A DNA stretch of 64,000 nucleotides, from positions 7,874,001-7,938,000 of the forward strand of contig CP053170.1 of assembly GCA_014607495.2 (NCBI GenBank). The letters are read 5' to 3'. A program made the position numbers and the translations under genes. Source of the stretch: Carposina sasakii (taxonomy: Eukaryota; Arthropoda; Insecta; Lepidoptera; Carposinidae). Shown here one piece after another: positions 23,399 through 47,803 of the stretch (positions are counted from its first letter, which is position 1; each line of letters starts with the position of its first letter). A model generated the notes under the pieces. That model was given only the letters and a program-made list of their open reading frames with translations. It ran no database searches and had not been told where the DNA came from.

Positions 23399-23561
23399 CG
23401 TCATCAAGCATCAGGCAGTGACGTCATCTTACAGTGAACGAATTTATCGCACAAGTAATAATTTTAATTTGCATTATGATCTAACAATATTTTTTTGTTG
23501 TTAAGAACTCTGTATTTTCATAGATGTTTGTTAGAGTGAGATGGGGGTTTTTCAGTTTTTA

Positions 23562-23776
23562 TACAGTGTATAACAAAAGGGGTATGTCACTTGACTGCTG
23601 CTATAAAAACAGAATCTATTCACAAAACTTCAGACTCGAAATCACATGTAAATTTTTCAAGATTTTGCTATCTGGAAAATAGACATGTTATTTCAAGTCT
23701 CACATTTTGGAGACAGGTCTTCTATAGCGGGCTATTTTCACCTCTTAACATACTCCTTTTGTTACATACTGTATAA
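23562..23776. mobile_element. Diverged palindromic MITE family B just 3' of CEP104
   Basis: ACAGTGTATAACAAAAGGGG ... TCCTTTTGTTACATACTGTA; both ends recognisable, middle diverged. It may contribute to the CEP104 3'UTR or lie just beyond it; no clear AATAAA was found before it. Confidence 0.65.
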
Positions 23777-24455
23777 AATGGGTAAATATGGTAAATGGTT
23801 TTTATTAATCGCACATGTGAACTTGCCTTAAAAATTCCTTCTTCTCTAGCTCCCTAAGACTAAGAAATTCCTTTAAGAAATGTCACTTATGCGACCGCTT
23901 TAGACTCTTCGGCTCCAAATATCATATCTACCTTTATAGTAGATAGAAAACAATGTGATTATCTTATTTTATCTACTGGATGCAGGTCGCTTCCAACCGG
24001 TCGGAGTGGAGGTTGTTGGGGGAGCCATATATTCAGTAGACTTAACGGCTGATATAATGATCCTGTTTAATGTTCTGCCTTCAATATGGACGTCACACTG
24101 CTATCTATCTACTATATTAATTAATTAATTTTTACATCTACATCTAGCTTGACAGTTAGGGCTATATTTCGGGCGACCAAGGCAGCACGAGTCAAGCGAC
24201 CGTGGTGTCTGTATGTTACCAAACTAGACACCATATAAACACGGACACACTATATAGACACAGACACCACGGACACTAAACGTACAAACAGTATAATATA
24301 TAGAGCGCTAATAGTAATCACTAGTCGCGCGATCAGCGTTCGTGCTTTCGCTAAACTGGTCGCGCGACTAGTTTGACCACCAGTTGAGTAACTCTATAGA
24401 GCTGTATACATTTTGTTGGTAGCGGCTACTGGTCACCCGGTCAAATGTAGCCTTA

Positions 24456-24719
24456 TACAGGGTGTAACAGAAAGGGTATGTTAAGCGAAAAGCTATGTAA
24501 ATAGCCCACTATAGAGATCCTATTTCCAAAATTTGAGACTCGAAATCATATTTTTATTTTTCAAGATTGTATGGACATTCCTGAGTTGTTTCGGAATTCT
24601 TCATACTACCTGGAAAAATATAAATGTGAATTTGAGTCTGAAATTTTGGAAATAGGTTCTCTATAGTGGGCTATTTACATAGCTTTTCGCTTAACATACC
24701 CTTTCTGTTACACCCTGTA
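24456..24719. mobile_element. Palindromic MITE family B, full copy
   Basis: 264 bp that folds on itself: left end TACAGGGTGTAACAGAAAGG, right end CTTTCTGTTACACCCTGTA; arms share GTTAAGCGAAAAGCTATG and the AAATTTGAGACTCGAAATC block. No ORF. Confidence 0.88.
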
Positions 24720-25229
24720 CAAGACATGAGGGTAAAGCCACCGGTTTCTCGAAGGCTTGCCAACGTTAATCTGTCACATACATAGTAAAATGACGATGAA
24801 TACTGCCTTTCTACTAGAGATGTCCTATGCCACGTTGCTATGCATGCGTGTCATGTCCTCCAATCATTGGTCCATGACGTCAATGAATTTGGTTGGTGGA
24901 TGTCAAACGCACTAGCATAACATATGCATAGCACATACATATATCTACACACAGCTGTGTTCGCCAGAACTGCAGGATCGCGAAGGAGATAGCACACCTA
25001 CGTTTAGCATAGCGGGCGCTGTTAAAGATCAGTGTCAAGTTGCTAGCTTACCGCCTTATCGACTCTTACGACATGCACAGAAGGAGATGCAGCTGATGTA
25101 TTCTAGTGAAGCAAATAGCATATATTTGCTGGAAAGGCAGCATAAATCGACAGGCAAAGTTTGATTGGCCGTGGGGAAATCGGAAGTTGGGTGTGATAAA
25201 TATTTTACTATTTTTAGATCGGTTCTGCC

Positions 25230-25412
25230 CCCGTATTGGCTATCTTTTTGACAGTTAATAGTGATTATCACTCATTGAAACTTAACATCTGGAAGTGGCA
25301 TAATGCCTTTTCTGAATAAATTTTTGGCAACACACACATACATGTCACTTCCAGTTCAATAAGTGATCACCACTATTAACTGTCAAAAAGAGATAGCCGA
25401 TACGGAGGCTGG
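25230..25412. mobile_element. Palindromic element, intergenic
   Basis: GTATTGGCTATCTTTTTGAC ... GTCAAAAAGAGATAGCCGATAC; arms of about 60 bp with an unpaired middle of about 55 bp. Confidence 0.7.
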
Positions 25413-25455
25413 TTGTAAGGAGAAAGAAAATGTATGATTAAGATTATTTTTTTTA

Positions 25456-25636
25456 TACAGGGTGTAACAGAAAGGGTATGTTAAGCGAAAAACTATGTAA
25501 ATAGCCCACTATAGCGAGAACCTATTTCCAAAATTTGAGACTTGAAATCACATGTTTATTTTTCAAGATTGTATTCCTTTTAATGGTCTATTTGCATAGC
25601 TTTTCGCTTAACATACCCTTTTTGTTACATCCTGTA
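25456..25636. mobile_element. Palindromic MITE family B, shortened copy
   Basis: Same ends as 24456-24719 with the middle and part of the right arm deleted. Confidence 0.8.
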
Positions 25637-26150
25637 TAAAATAAAAATACAATGACAAAATATAACTATATAACGTCCGAATCTCAACCGTCAAGGCCAA
25701 GAATTTGGCAATAAACTTATATTTAAAAACAACAAAAAAAAAACAAAATAGATATTGTTTCCAAATTCCCCTTTACAATCATTACAAATTAATTAAGTTT
25801 TTTCTGTTGTAATATTTAAAAAAAACTATTATTTCTAGTCATGTTTAAGTTATCATTAATTTAACTTCTATATAGTGCCAGTATCATGTAAGTGCAAAGT
25901 TATAATTGTGTAAACAGTAATTATAGTGATTTACACAGTTTGCTAAATAACTATATGGTACCTACACTATTTAGATATTTTACATTTTATATTATTTAAG
26001 ATATACTTAAGTACAGGTAATTTCCGAATTTTATAAATTAATTTAATTAAATAAATAACATTATACACACGTTATATCTAGCTGATAAGGCAAATAAGTC
26101 AATTTTAGTTGTCGACTACATAATACTAATTCTATATTATTATTTACTAA

Positions 26151-26290
26151 GGGCAGATTTTTCAATAGGCATATCGTTCTAATTGAAGGATAAAATAGAT
26201 GCTGTCCTTCTCTAGAAGTCCATCAAGATAGAGACAGCATCAACTTTATCTTTCAAAAAGACCTATCTGGCTATTGGAATAATAGGCCCT
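26151..26290. mobile_element. Palindromic MITE family F, first of a close pair
   Basis: Inverted arms: GATGCTGTCC / GAGACAGCATC, and GGCAGATTTTTCAATAGGC / GGCTATTGGAATAATAGGCC. Confidence 0.7.
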
Positions 26291-26431
26291 AAATCCAATA
26301 TTTTATCTTATTGCAAGCTTTAATATTAAAAAATATATCCAAAATTATTTACCGTCCAGTTTTGAACTAACCGTCTTATCGTAAATACTCTTAAATATTA
26401 ATTTAAATTGCCTATTTAAATAACTGGTTTA

Positions 26432-26574
26432 GAGACGATTTTCCCAACTGTCAGATAAGCCCATATGAAGGATAAAGTTGATGTTGTCTCTATTTTGATC
26501 GAGTTTTAGAGAAGGACAGCATCTATTTTATTCTTCAGATAGCCTATCTGACCATTGAAAAAATTGCCTCTTAA
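26432..26574. mobile_element. Palindromic MITE family F, second of the pair, inverted
   Basis: TCAGATAAGCCCATATGAAGG to CTGACCATTGAAAAAATTGCC with the same tctct/agacagcatc core as 26151-26290. Confidence 0.7.
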
Positions 26575-26735
26575 CTCAATTTAATTTAAGTAAAACTTTT
26601 AGCTACTTTACGAACGTGCTATTTGGTTACCTATTTATTTTTTACTGCATTAAAATAAAAAATATATATTTAAATCTTCTTGATTTTCTTGTTTATTAAT
26701 ATTTCTTTCAATAGTGTACTTGCAGTGTAAAAATC

Positions 26736-26754
26736 GTGTGTGTGTGTGTGTGTG
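26736..26754 (+). repeat. (GT)n microsatellite
   Basis: Eight to nine GT dinucleotides in intergenic AT-rich DNA. Confidence 0.85.
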
Positions 26755-28853
26755 ATTTTTATTTTACTATGTAAATATTTTTACTATAATTTTTATGATC
26801 AAAAAGTTCTGTTTCACTTTTAATTTGTATATAATTTTTGAGTTTAGTAGGTACATGTACTCTCTTTATTTTGTTACAAACCATAATTATTTTAAAATAC
26901 CTACTCTTGCTATATATTTTATTTATTCAATTAATATAAATGGTGAGAAAACTAAAAAAATATGTACGTAGATAAATAAATAAGTGTACCTATTTTTTTT
27001 TCAATTCGGTTACAAATGCTATGTAAAAATATCCTTAATATCACACGAACCACAGTCAAATGGATTAAAGTAACAGCATTTAACCACAGTGAACATTACT
27101 CATTCATATAAATTAAGATAAGGCATCCATTAAAACCATTTTTTCAAATTAAAATCTTAGAGAACGTCTCCATGGCCGCCATTGCAGAAGTTCTTTGAAA
27201 TTGGTATTTCTTTTCACGCATTTTTTTTTATCATAAATTAAGATAATTATAAAATAGTTTTAGCTTGAATTTTTTCAACCACATCACCCACTGTGATATT
27301 GGGTCGGTATTGATTTGGACAGGCATTTTTGGATGGTATTAAATAGGGGTCGGTAGATATAAAATTATAATAAGACGACTTACACGATCCGATTTGGGCA
27401 CGACACGACTTTACCCGATTCCTACCAAGCCAAATGGAAAAATGATAATTTTTAGCGGTGTATGTCATTTAGGTGTCGCTCCACCGTCGTGGCAATACTA
27501 TTGAAGCGATTTTAATAAGTGTGTCAAATAAAATATAAGTATAGATATATGTTAGTTTCTACAATAAAAATGCAATTTTTTTAAATTAAATTCTTGGTCA
27601 TTTTTACACCGTGTTGTGCGATACAGGGCGTGTAAGTACTAAACTTAATTGCCGCAATTTAAATTAAGTCAAGTGCCTAACCAGTTTTAAGATATTTCTA
27701 AGTCCTACAAAGGGTTATATTAGGTTTTACGATGGAATCATTGACACCTACTCTATCTAGCCTAGTGTAATGCACGAATGAATGAGTAACCGTTCACCAT
27801 TCGATCGGTACAAGTTTACATTACACTCGCTCTTCCCAGGGAGTTTATAAAAACGGAAATGTGGACAAGCAATACAAAATGGGGTTATTGCTTGTCTAGA
27901 TCTGTTTTTTTTCGCGACCACAGTAAGGTACTAAACTCAGTGGGGAGAATATTAATGGCTAACAAACGATTCGCCCTTTGTATGTAGCCAATAATACTTG
28001 GCGCTTAAAATGTCTTCATGTACAGAGACTTAAAATGTTTTTTACGCATGGTATCATACGCAAACTTTACGTAATACGAGTGTAAATTTATGGCTTCATT
28101 TACCCATACGAAGGGCTCAGGTATTCTGGTTTGTAAATGTAGCCATAATTGCGACACAACAGTCGTATAAATGGCTTCTGATAATCCTTTGTAAACAAAG
28201 CCATATCTGCGTTCCTAATATAGAGATAACTGAAACGAAAGAACTCCTTTTTTTTTTGCTCAGTTGTCTCATATCGTGGACCGTTCATTTTAGACGGTAA
28301 CAACAGGATTTATCATTCTAAGGCCCGATAAATTCTCAAGTGACCGCCTAAACTGACTGTCGTATAATGCTACGTGTAAATATGCCCTCGCATTTAGCCA
28401 TTTATGCCCTGCGCTAAATTGGATTCGTATACAAAGTCACCAAAATCAGAAGTCCATCTTAAAACAAATGCAGTAATATGTATGTTGCTATGCCTACATC
28501 CATTTGACTTGGTGAATTTAAATACAAATTGAAGCGGTGTTTAGTAAATGGAAGTGTGAGATTATCGCCTACCTTTTCATGAAAAATGTGTGATTTTGAC
28601 TGCAATTCGACACATTTTGCTGTCAAATGTAGTTTTTGTACAGCATTTAACTTTAAACCGGTTTTCTAATAACACTGTAAGATTTTAAATTCAACACAAA
28701 CTGATCAGGTTACAGTTTTTAGGTCAGTATAAACCAATTTTTTTTTATATGTCTACGTGCATACTTACCTATATGACTACCTCATTTAATACTATTGTCT
28801 AAAGTGCTATCTGTACTTATTTATTTTTATATTCTCACATTATAACAATTACG

Positions 28854-28997
28854 GTCGATTCACCCGTCACACTTAAACGTAAACTTAACCTAAGTCAGGT
28901 CTGTCCTTCTCCATTCTTAACATCAATGGCCGAGAGAGAAAGGGATAGGTAGGACTAATTTTACGTTCAGGTTTAAGTGTGACGGGTCAGATTCGAC
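28854..28997. mobile_element. Palindromic MITE family G
   Basis: GTCGATTCACCCGTCACACTT ... AAGTGTGACGGGTCAGATTCGAC; about 144 bp. Related copy at 54483-54624. Confidence 0.75.
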
Positions 28998-29146
28998 TGT
29001 AAGTCAGATTCGACCATATTATAATTATTTCATTTTATATTAAACTTGTTTCATCTCGTTTTTGTTTTGTTCTATTTTATGTATTAAATATGTTTGAACT
29101 GTAATTTACACTGTGGGGTGGATAGTAATACAAAATATAAAGCTTA

Positions 29147-29765
29147 AATCTAGGACATATTTACTGCCTGCAACTCCTCCACCGCTGGCAACGTGGCCAA
29201 AAGGCTGGCCGCATTGCCCCGCTAGATGGCGAGGCTAATCCTTTGTCCAAAGTACTGGCCAGCCCTTCGGTCGTGGGATGCATCGACCAGTCTTTTAGAG
29301 ATGCCCTTAAAAAGGGCATGGGCTCCCGGGTCCCATGATTTCAACCCCAAACGGCTCAAATATGTAGTCTCCGCTGAGGTTTGCATATTTGCGCCGTTTG
29401 AGGTTTTCCGCTGTGGCGGCCGCAGAGCCACTTCTTATGGCTGTGCCTGGGACATGGGACGCCGCCAGAGTATCGACGCATGTAGCGTCCCATACTAGGG
29501 AGCGCCCCATCTCCCAGGGTACGAGGGTCATGCCGTCGGGTCTCTTGCCATCGTCACGCGCCAATCTGACGGGTTCTACAGATAGTGCCCCGGCGGTGGC
29601 AAGGGTCCGACGGATGATATCGTTGATGTTGGCATGACGTGGGATGCGACCGGCACTCCTGGCACATGAGAGGCCACGGTGTCCGAATTGATCGACGACA
29701 TCGCCACATCGGCATCGGTGGGGGACGTTGCAAGGCGCCGCAAGGCGTAGGCGTGTGGCAATGCA
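29147..29765 (-). pseudogene. Retroelement C-terminal ORF relic, GC-rich
   Basis: A GC-rich block in very AT-rich intergenic DNA. On the minus strand it encodes, in more than one frame, [39 protein letters not shown] and KRLVDASHDRRAGQYFGQRI followed by SLAIxRGNAASLLATLPAVE. I associate these blocks with the C-terminal part of animal retroelement polyproteins containing reverse transcriptase; this is family memory, not a search. Frameshifts between the blocks show that it is dead. A host gene is unlikely, given no introns and the frame breaks. Confidence 0.55.
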
Positions 29766-31414
29766 GAACTTAATTTGATTCAGGTAAAAAACGGGTGTGT
29801 AAATTATACACCTCTACCCAATTGTTTTGAGAATGACGTGACTATATGTATGTATGTTAATTTAGTTTTTAGCACGTAAGTATAAAAAAGTATGGACTGA
29901 GGAAATGTACAAAATGGAATATATTTTATTAAGTTTTTCTTACGAGACGACGTTGACCGATGCCGTCGATCAATTAATCGATCATTTTCGGCAACTGTTG
30001 CATAGTAGACCAATTCTACTATTTCGTTTCTGCCGTACCGCTAATAAATCGAGTCGGTTACAAATTTTCATATCACCACTCGTACTGTTTCAGTAACGTT
30101 GTAGGAGGATATGAAAATAGGCTCATTTCCGTAGCGTTACAGCCGGGAAAAATTAGTAGAATTTATCGAGAAATGTATACAAGCGCCGTATATATTATTA
30201 TTATTGCATATCATTTGTTTAAAGATATCTTTATTTACTCTGTTATTGGTTCATTAATATAGAAGTTTTTCCTGTTTTAAACTGTAAATACACGTTATAA
30301 TAAGTGACACTGGTTTGTTAATTACGCACTTTTTTTAAAGGATTGTTATCGCATACGCGAGTTGAGTGAGGATGGATATAAATAAAAATAACAAAAATAA
30401 TACTGTGCATCATTTCATACTAACCCTAAGTCAGCCTATTGCAGTCCACTGCTGTACGTAGGCCTCCCCTAGGGCACGCCACGGGTATAATAAGGTATTA
30501 ACGTACGCTTCACATATTAAAATATAAGTAACATAACTAAATACTGCCATAGGGTTTCTTTTTACCATTTCCAAAAAAGCAATAGTCACCACGCAGTCAA
30601 TAATCATATAACACTATATGGGTATGCGGGTATAATAACCATAACTCTGAAAATATTGTTCTTTCTACTTAGTGCAGCATGAGGAAGTTCATCGAAATAC
30701 GTCTCGTTTCGAACTTTTTCAGGAACTGCAGGTAATCTAATCGGTATTAACGTACGCTTCACATATTAGTCCAGTCCTTGAATATAAGTAGGTTTCGGTC
30801 TCTGTCGAGCTCCACGCAAATGTTCAGCCCACTTTAGGAATAACTTTTGATTTAAATACTCCTAAAAAAGGTAACATTTAAAAAAAATAACAAAAAATTA
30901 TAAATGGCTGTATGGACATAGTTCCTCTTGTAATAACTCCTGTGCTTCGAGATTTTTAATCCAAACTCAAACGAGCTTTTCTTTTTTTTCATAAAAAACT
31001 TCATAATTCAGGAAGAGAAGCAATTTAAAAATGTTTTTTCTCATGTAACCGAATGATATGTTGAAATTTTTGTTGAAAAAGTTGCTAGACAAGTTTAACT
31101 CATATTTTTTGACTTTCTCGTTTACCATGAATTGTTTTTAGAATAAGCACGCTTGCCATGTAAGGATATAAAAGCTTTTCTTCATGTATTATTTGTAATA
31201 AATTTCCAAACTCGTGGAAAGCAATCTTAAATAATTAAATACCTGTTCGCAAAACTTTTCTTTGTTCGCCTAATATTGAACAATAGGGATTTCTGACGTT
31301 ATACCGTGTAATCGACTAACTACTCAACCAAGCAACTACAAAATAATACTACCAAATACAAAATAACAATGTATATTAGTCAATAATCATATAACACTAT
31401 ATACAATCATAATA

Positions 31415-44276
<12,862 letters not shown>

Positions 44277-46066
44277 CCTTTTTATATAAGCACCAAGGGA
44301 AAGTAATCTTTTTTGAACAGTAAAAGCAGTATTTGTGGAAAATATAAACATTTACGATTTGCAAAGCAATGCGAAATGTGACGTTGACAGTCAAATTAAA
44401 AAAAAAATAGGTTATATATTTTTTTTGTTTAGTTTATCCCGAAGGAAAGGCAAGGGTAACTAAGCCCATACAGCCATTGTCTTTAGTAAATGATTTCTGA
44501 ATTTATGATGGATGATAACGATGATAATGAATGGAAACGTCGGGAAAATCCTCAAGAACAAGCGCAAAGTTAGTCAAAATGAAAAATTATTGCAGAAACA
44601 ACTTACATGGGCCCATAAAGAGAATATAGGTTATATTTTACTCTTTTTTTTTTAGTTTATCCCGAAGGAAAGGCAAGGGGAACTAAGCCCATACAGCCTA
44701 ATCATTGTTTAGTAAAATGTATTCTGAATTTATGATGAATGACAATGATGATGAATGGAAACGTCGGGAAAATCCTCAAGAACAAGTGTAAAGTTAGTCA
44801 AAATGAAAAATTATTGCAGAAACAACTTACATGCGCCCATGAAGAGATCGTAATCCGGCTAGTTTTACTCGGCTTACCTGCGTATAAAACCATGCACACG
44901 CACTAGATTCACATCACAAGTAATCAAAATATAACTTATCTACAAGAAAACATCACTTTACGGACACATGCAAGCCATTTACAAATAATTTTTGATTTTC
45001 ACAAGAAAATTACATCTGCACCCTTCCAGCTTTTCCCGCCGAATCCGTTATATTTTACTGTAGCGATTATTTGTAAAAAAATATTATTGAAATATTGTCA
45101 CTAAATTACAACTTTACTTATAAGAACATTGTAATTTTTCTGTACACAATTTTTATTATTGAAAATATAATATTTTAATATCTAATTTTAATAAGTGAAA
45201 ATATAATTATTGCTCGAGAGCTCATTTCATTTTAACCCACAGACTACATATGTTTATTCTAACCTGAACGCAGCAGAATTCTGTATTGTGAAATAGTTAG
45301 GTTTTCGTCTGCTGTTCAAATGTTGTAGTTAAATAATATTTCTGTCTCTGTTCCACTTGTGAAATAGCCCCTCGACATTTTGTTTTCTCCGTTTAGCCTT
45401 TACTCTAAAAGTACTTTAGATAATCCTAGAACATATTCGCTTTGCTGCAAGTTGCGGAAAGTTTTAGAATTCTTGAATGCAATAAAAACATTAATAAAGC
45501 ATACATACTGAGTTTATGCGACGAATTCATAGTTTTCTATGTAAGTTGGTGTAATATTTAATGTAATATTTATTTCATCGATAATAATGTTTTATCTGTT
45601 ATCAAAAGATAATAGGTTTGTTTACATTAATATAAACAAGCAATAATAGATTCTATGCCATTGTGATAAAAACTACATGACGCTACGCCATGGGTATAAA
45701 AGTTTACATTCATTAAATTCTCTAATTAGGTTTAAATACAAAAAGTCTTTGTTACATTACACTATCAGTTGTCTGTATATAAGAGCACATATTTTATGAC
45801 ATGCAAATAGTTTTCTTAAATAATGGTAGTTACCTACTACAAGATAAGCTGATAAGATAAGAATAAGTAACTAAATTAGAAAGTTTTATTAACTCATGTG
45901 TTACTGTATTACATTGTTTTCCTGTAATACACTGGTAAGGTACATAATAAAAAACTACCCACCACAATTTGCAAATCTATGCTGTTCTAAATTTAAATTC
46001 ATAATATTCTATGAGAACCCTGTACATATATAATGGAACCTTTTTCTTTTTTTCTCGGCAGTTAAT
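44277..46066. promoter_or_regulatory. Divergent NSUN2/OPLAH upstream region
   Basis: The two start codons face away from each other with 1790 bp between them. The NSUN2 side holds the tandem element E pair. The OPLAH side ends in a T-rich tract with an acceptor AG at 46060-46061, so OPLAH's promoter and first noncoding exon should lie within about 44.9-45.9 kb. No TATA or initiator can be chosen with confidence. Confidence 0.45.
44428..44888 (-). repeat. Tandem pair of element E upstream of NSUN2
   Basis: Two ~210-235 bp copies starting TTTAGTTTATCCCGAAGG at 44431 and 44652; only the second keeps the full 3' end with TTACCTGCGTATAAAA. They occupy the first 600 bp upstream of the NSUN2 start codon. 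Confidence 0.75.
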
Positions 46067-47803
46067 ATGAGTCCACCCAAAGGTTTCCAGTTTGCCATAG
46101 ACCGAGGAGGTACCTTCACAGATGTGTATGCCCGCTGTCCAAGTGGGAAAGTGAGGGTTATGAAGCTCCTGTCTGTAGACCCTCAGAATTACAAGGATGC
46201 TCCCACTGAGGCTATTAGAAGGATACTGCAAGAGGTGACTACATATCTGTATTTTATTTTACAAAACTAGGTAGATATAACTTTAACTAAGGGGCAGTTT
46301 AACATATTTACTGCTGCTGACTACACATTTGCATTTTCCTTGGTATTCCAGAGGTGCCACCCACAATTATTATAATTTATGACACTAGGTGTTGAACTGA
46401 TGTTGATATGCTGAGAATATCAGTTGGCAGCAAGTGTGCTCAGTTAATAACACTTGCTGTCTGCAAATTACTGACTTATTGTTATCTTTTGTTTCAGGAA
46501 ACAGGCCAAGCCCTAGACAAGGATGGCAAGGTCAACACAGCCCTTATACAGTCCATCAGAATGGGCACAACAGTTGCAACAAATGCCCTTTTAGAGAGAA
46601 AAGGGGCTAGAATGGCCCTTGTTACTAATAAGGGGTTTAAGGATCTATTGTTCATTGGGAATCAGGCTAGGCCTAATATATTTGAATTGGTAAGTTCTAT
46701 CAGTGCAAAAAAGTTTGTACTATACCAGAGGCGGCTCATCCTAAGGTGTGCTGGTATAGTGCGCTCCCACCCACGAAGATTACATGAGCGATCTGTTTTT
46801 CTCTATATTTATAATTATCTTTCAATTCTACTATGTTCATACAATAGTGTCTATGCGTTCATCTCAAGTAAGTTGTAATCTTATATCTATCTAGTGGAGC
46901 GTTAGTGATCGTGCTCCAATGAAACGAAATTTGGTACGATTCCTAGTACTGTACTCAATGAGTGTGAAAGAGACATATGTGTCAACAAAGAGACATTGGC
47001 CGGCGCGTGAAACAGAAGATTTTGTATGAAAAATTAGCCTAATCTGGAGCGCCGCTCATATTAATTCGTAGTGTGCGTTTGCGGTCACTAGATGTCGCTT
47101 AGTCCGAGTTAGATCGCGATATGGTTGTCCTTAATGTGTTTCATTAGGTCGTCTGAATTTTAATATGAGTTAGGTTGCATCATTTCATCCAGTAAGGGAG
47201 TGAACACGCGGGCGTTTCCAAACTGTAATTTTGCATGCGCTCGCTCATTAAAAAAATGTGAACCTCCATCTAAAATATCACAGAGCCGCCTGTGCTCCCT
47301 ACTGCTGTTGTAGTTAAGTATAAATTATGAGTAGAACTTACATGTAAATTATAGTGACAAGTGGCTGAGACAAGCACCCTGAGAGAATCCCCAAGTTCCT
47401 TAGTCTACTCTTATGACTGCTGATTTATTGTAGTATAACCCTGCAGCAGCACAAATAAAAGAAATAGAGGCAAGTAAAATAATGCTTACCGTTTATTTTC
47501 TCCAATTTTAGGATATCAAACGTCCAGAAGTCTTATACAAAGAAGTGATAGAAGTAGACTGTCGAGTCATCCCAGCATTAGAAGGAAGATGCCAAATTGA
47601 CAAGACCAACAAAAATTGGCAGCAAGTGGTTGGCACCACTGGAGAGAAGATGTTGATTGTCAAAGATTTGAATGAAGAAGAAGTGAGAAGAGACTTGATG
47701 GGTCTGAGAGAGAAGGGTATAGAGAGTATAGCTGTCGTCCTCGCACATAGCTATACTTACTATGACCATGAGTTGAGGATTGGAAGGATTGCTGAAGAGC
47801 TGA
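46067..47803 (+). CDS. Oplah: OPLAH exons 1-3: N-terminal hydantoinase/oxoprolinase domain
   Basis: Residues 1-217. Exon 1 carries [17 protein letters not shown], the first phosphate-binding motif of the ASKHA-like HyuA fold. Exon 2 has [20 protein letters not shown] and [15 protein letters not shown], nearly identical to the human block. Exon 3 has [15 protein letters not shown] and [19 protein letters not shown]. The donor of exon 3 is set at 47804 (A|GTAGGT), not at 47808, because only this choice is in phase with exon 4 and gives EELSFTQISL, collinear with human RELGFTHVSL. Confidence 0.95.

Larger units (their letters stand above)
23777..31414. other. CEP104-NSUN2 tail-to-tail intergenic region
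   Basis: Apart from the MITEs, palindromes and the 29147-29765 relic listed separately, this is AT-rich (notably 25650-27150) with no open frame of gene-like character. CEP104 and NSUN2 converge here, so both 3'UTRs must lie at its ends. A fragment of the RTE tail repeat is at 30434-30485. Confidence 0.6.

Noticed and set aside
29222..29637. Overlapping plus- and minus-strand ORFs as a novel host gene
   Set aside because: The minus-strand protein blocks look retroelement-like and are split by frameshifts; the plus-strand frames are shadows.
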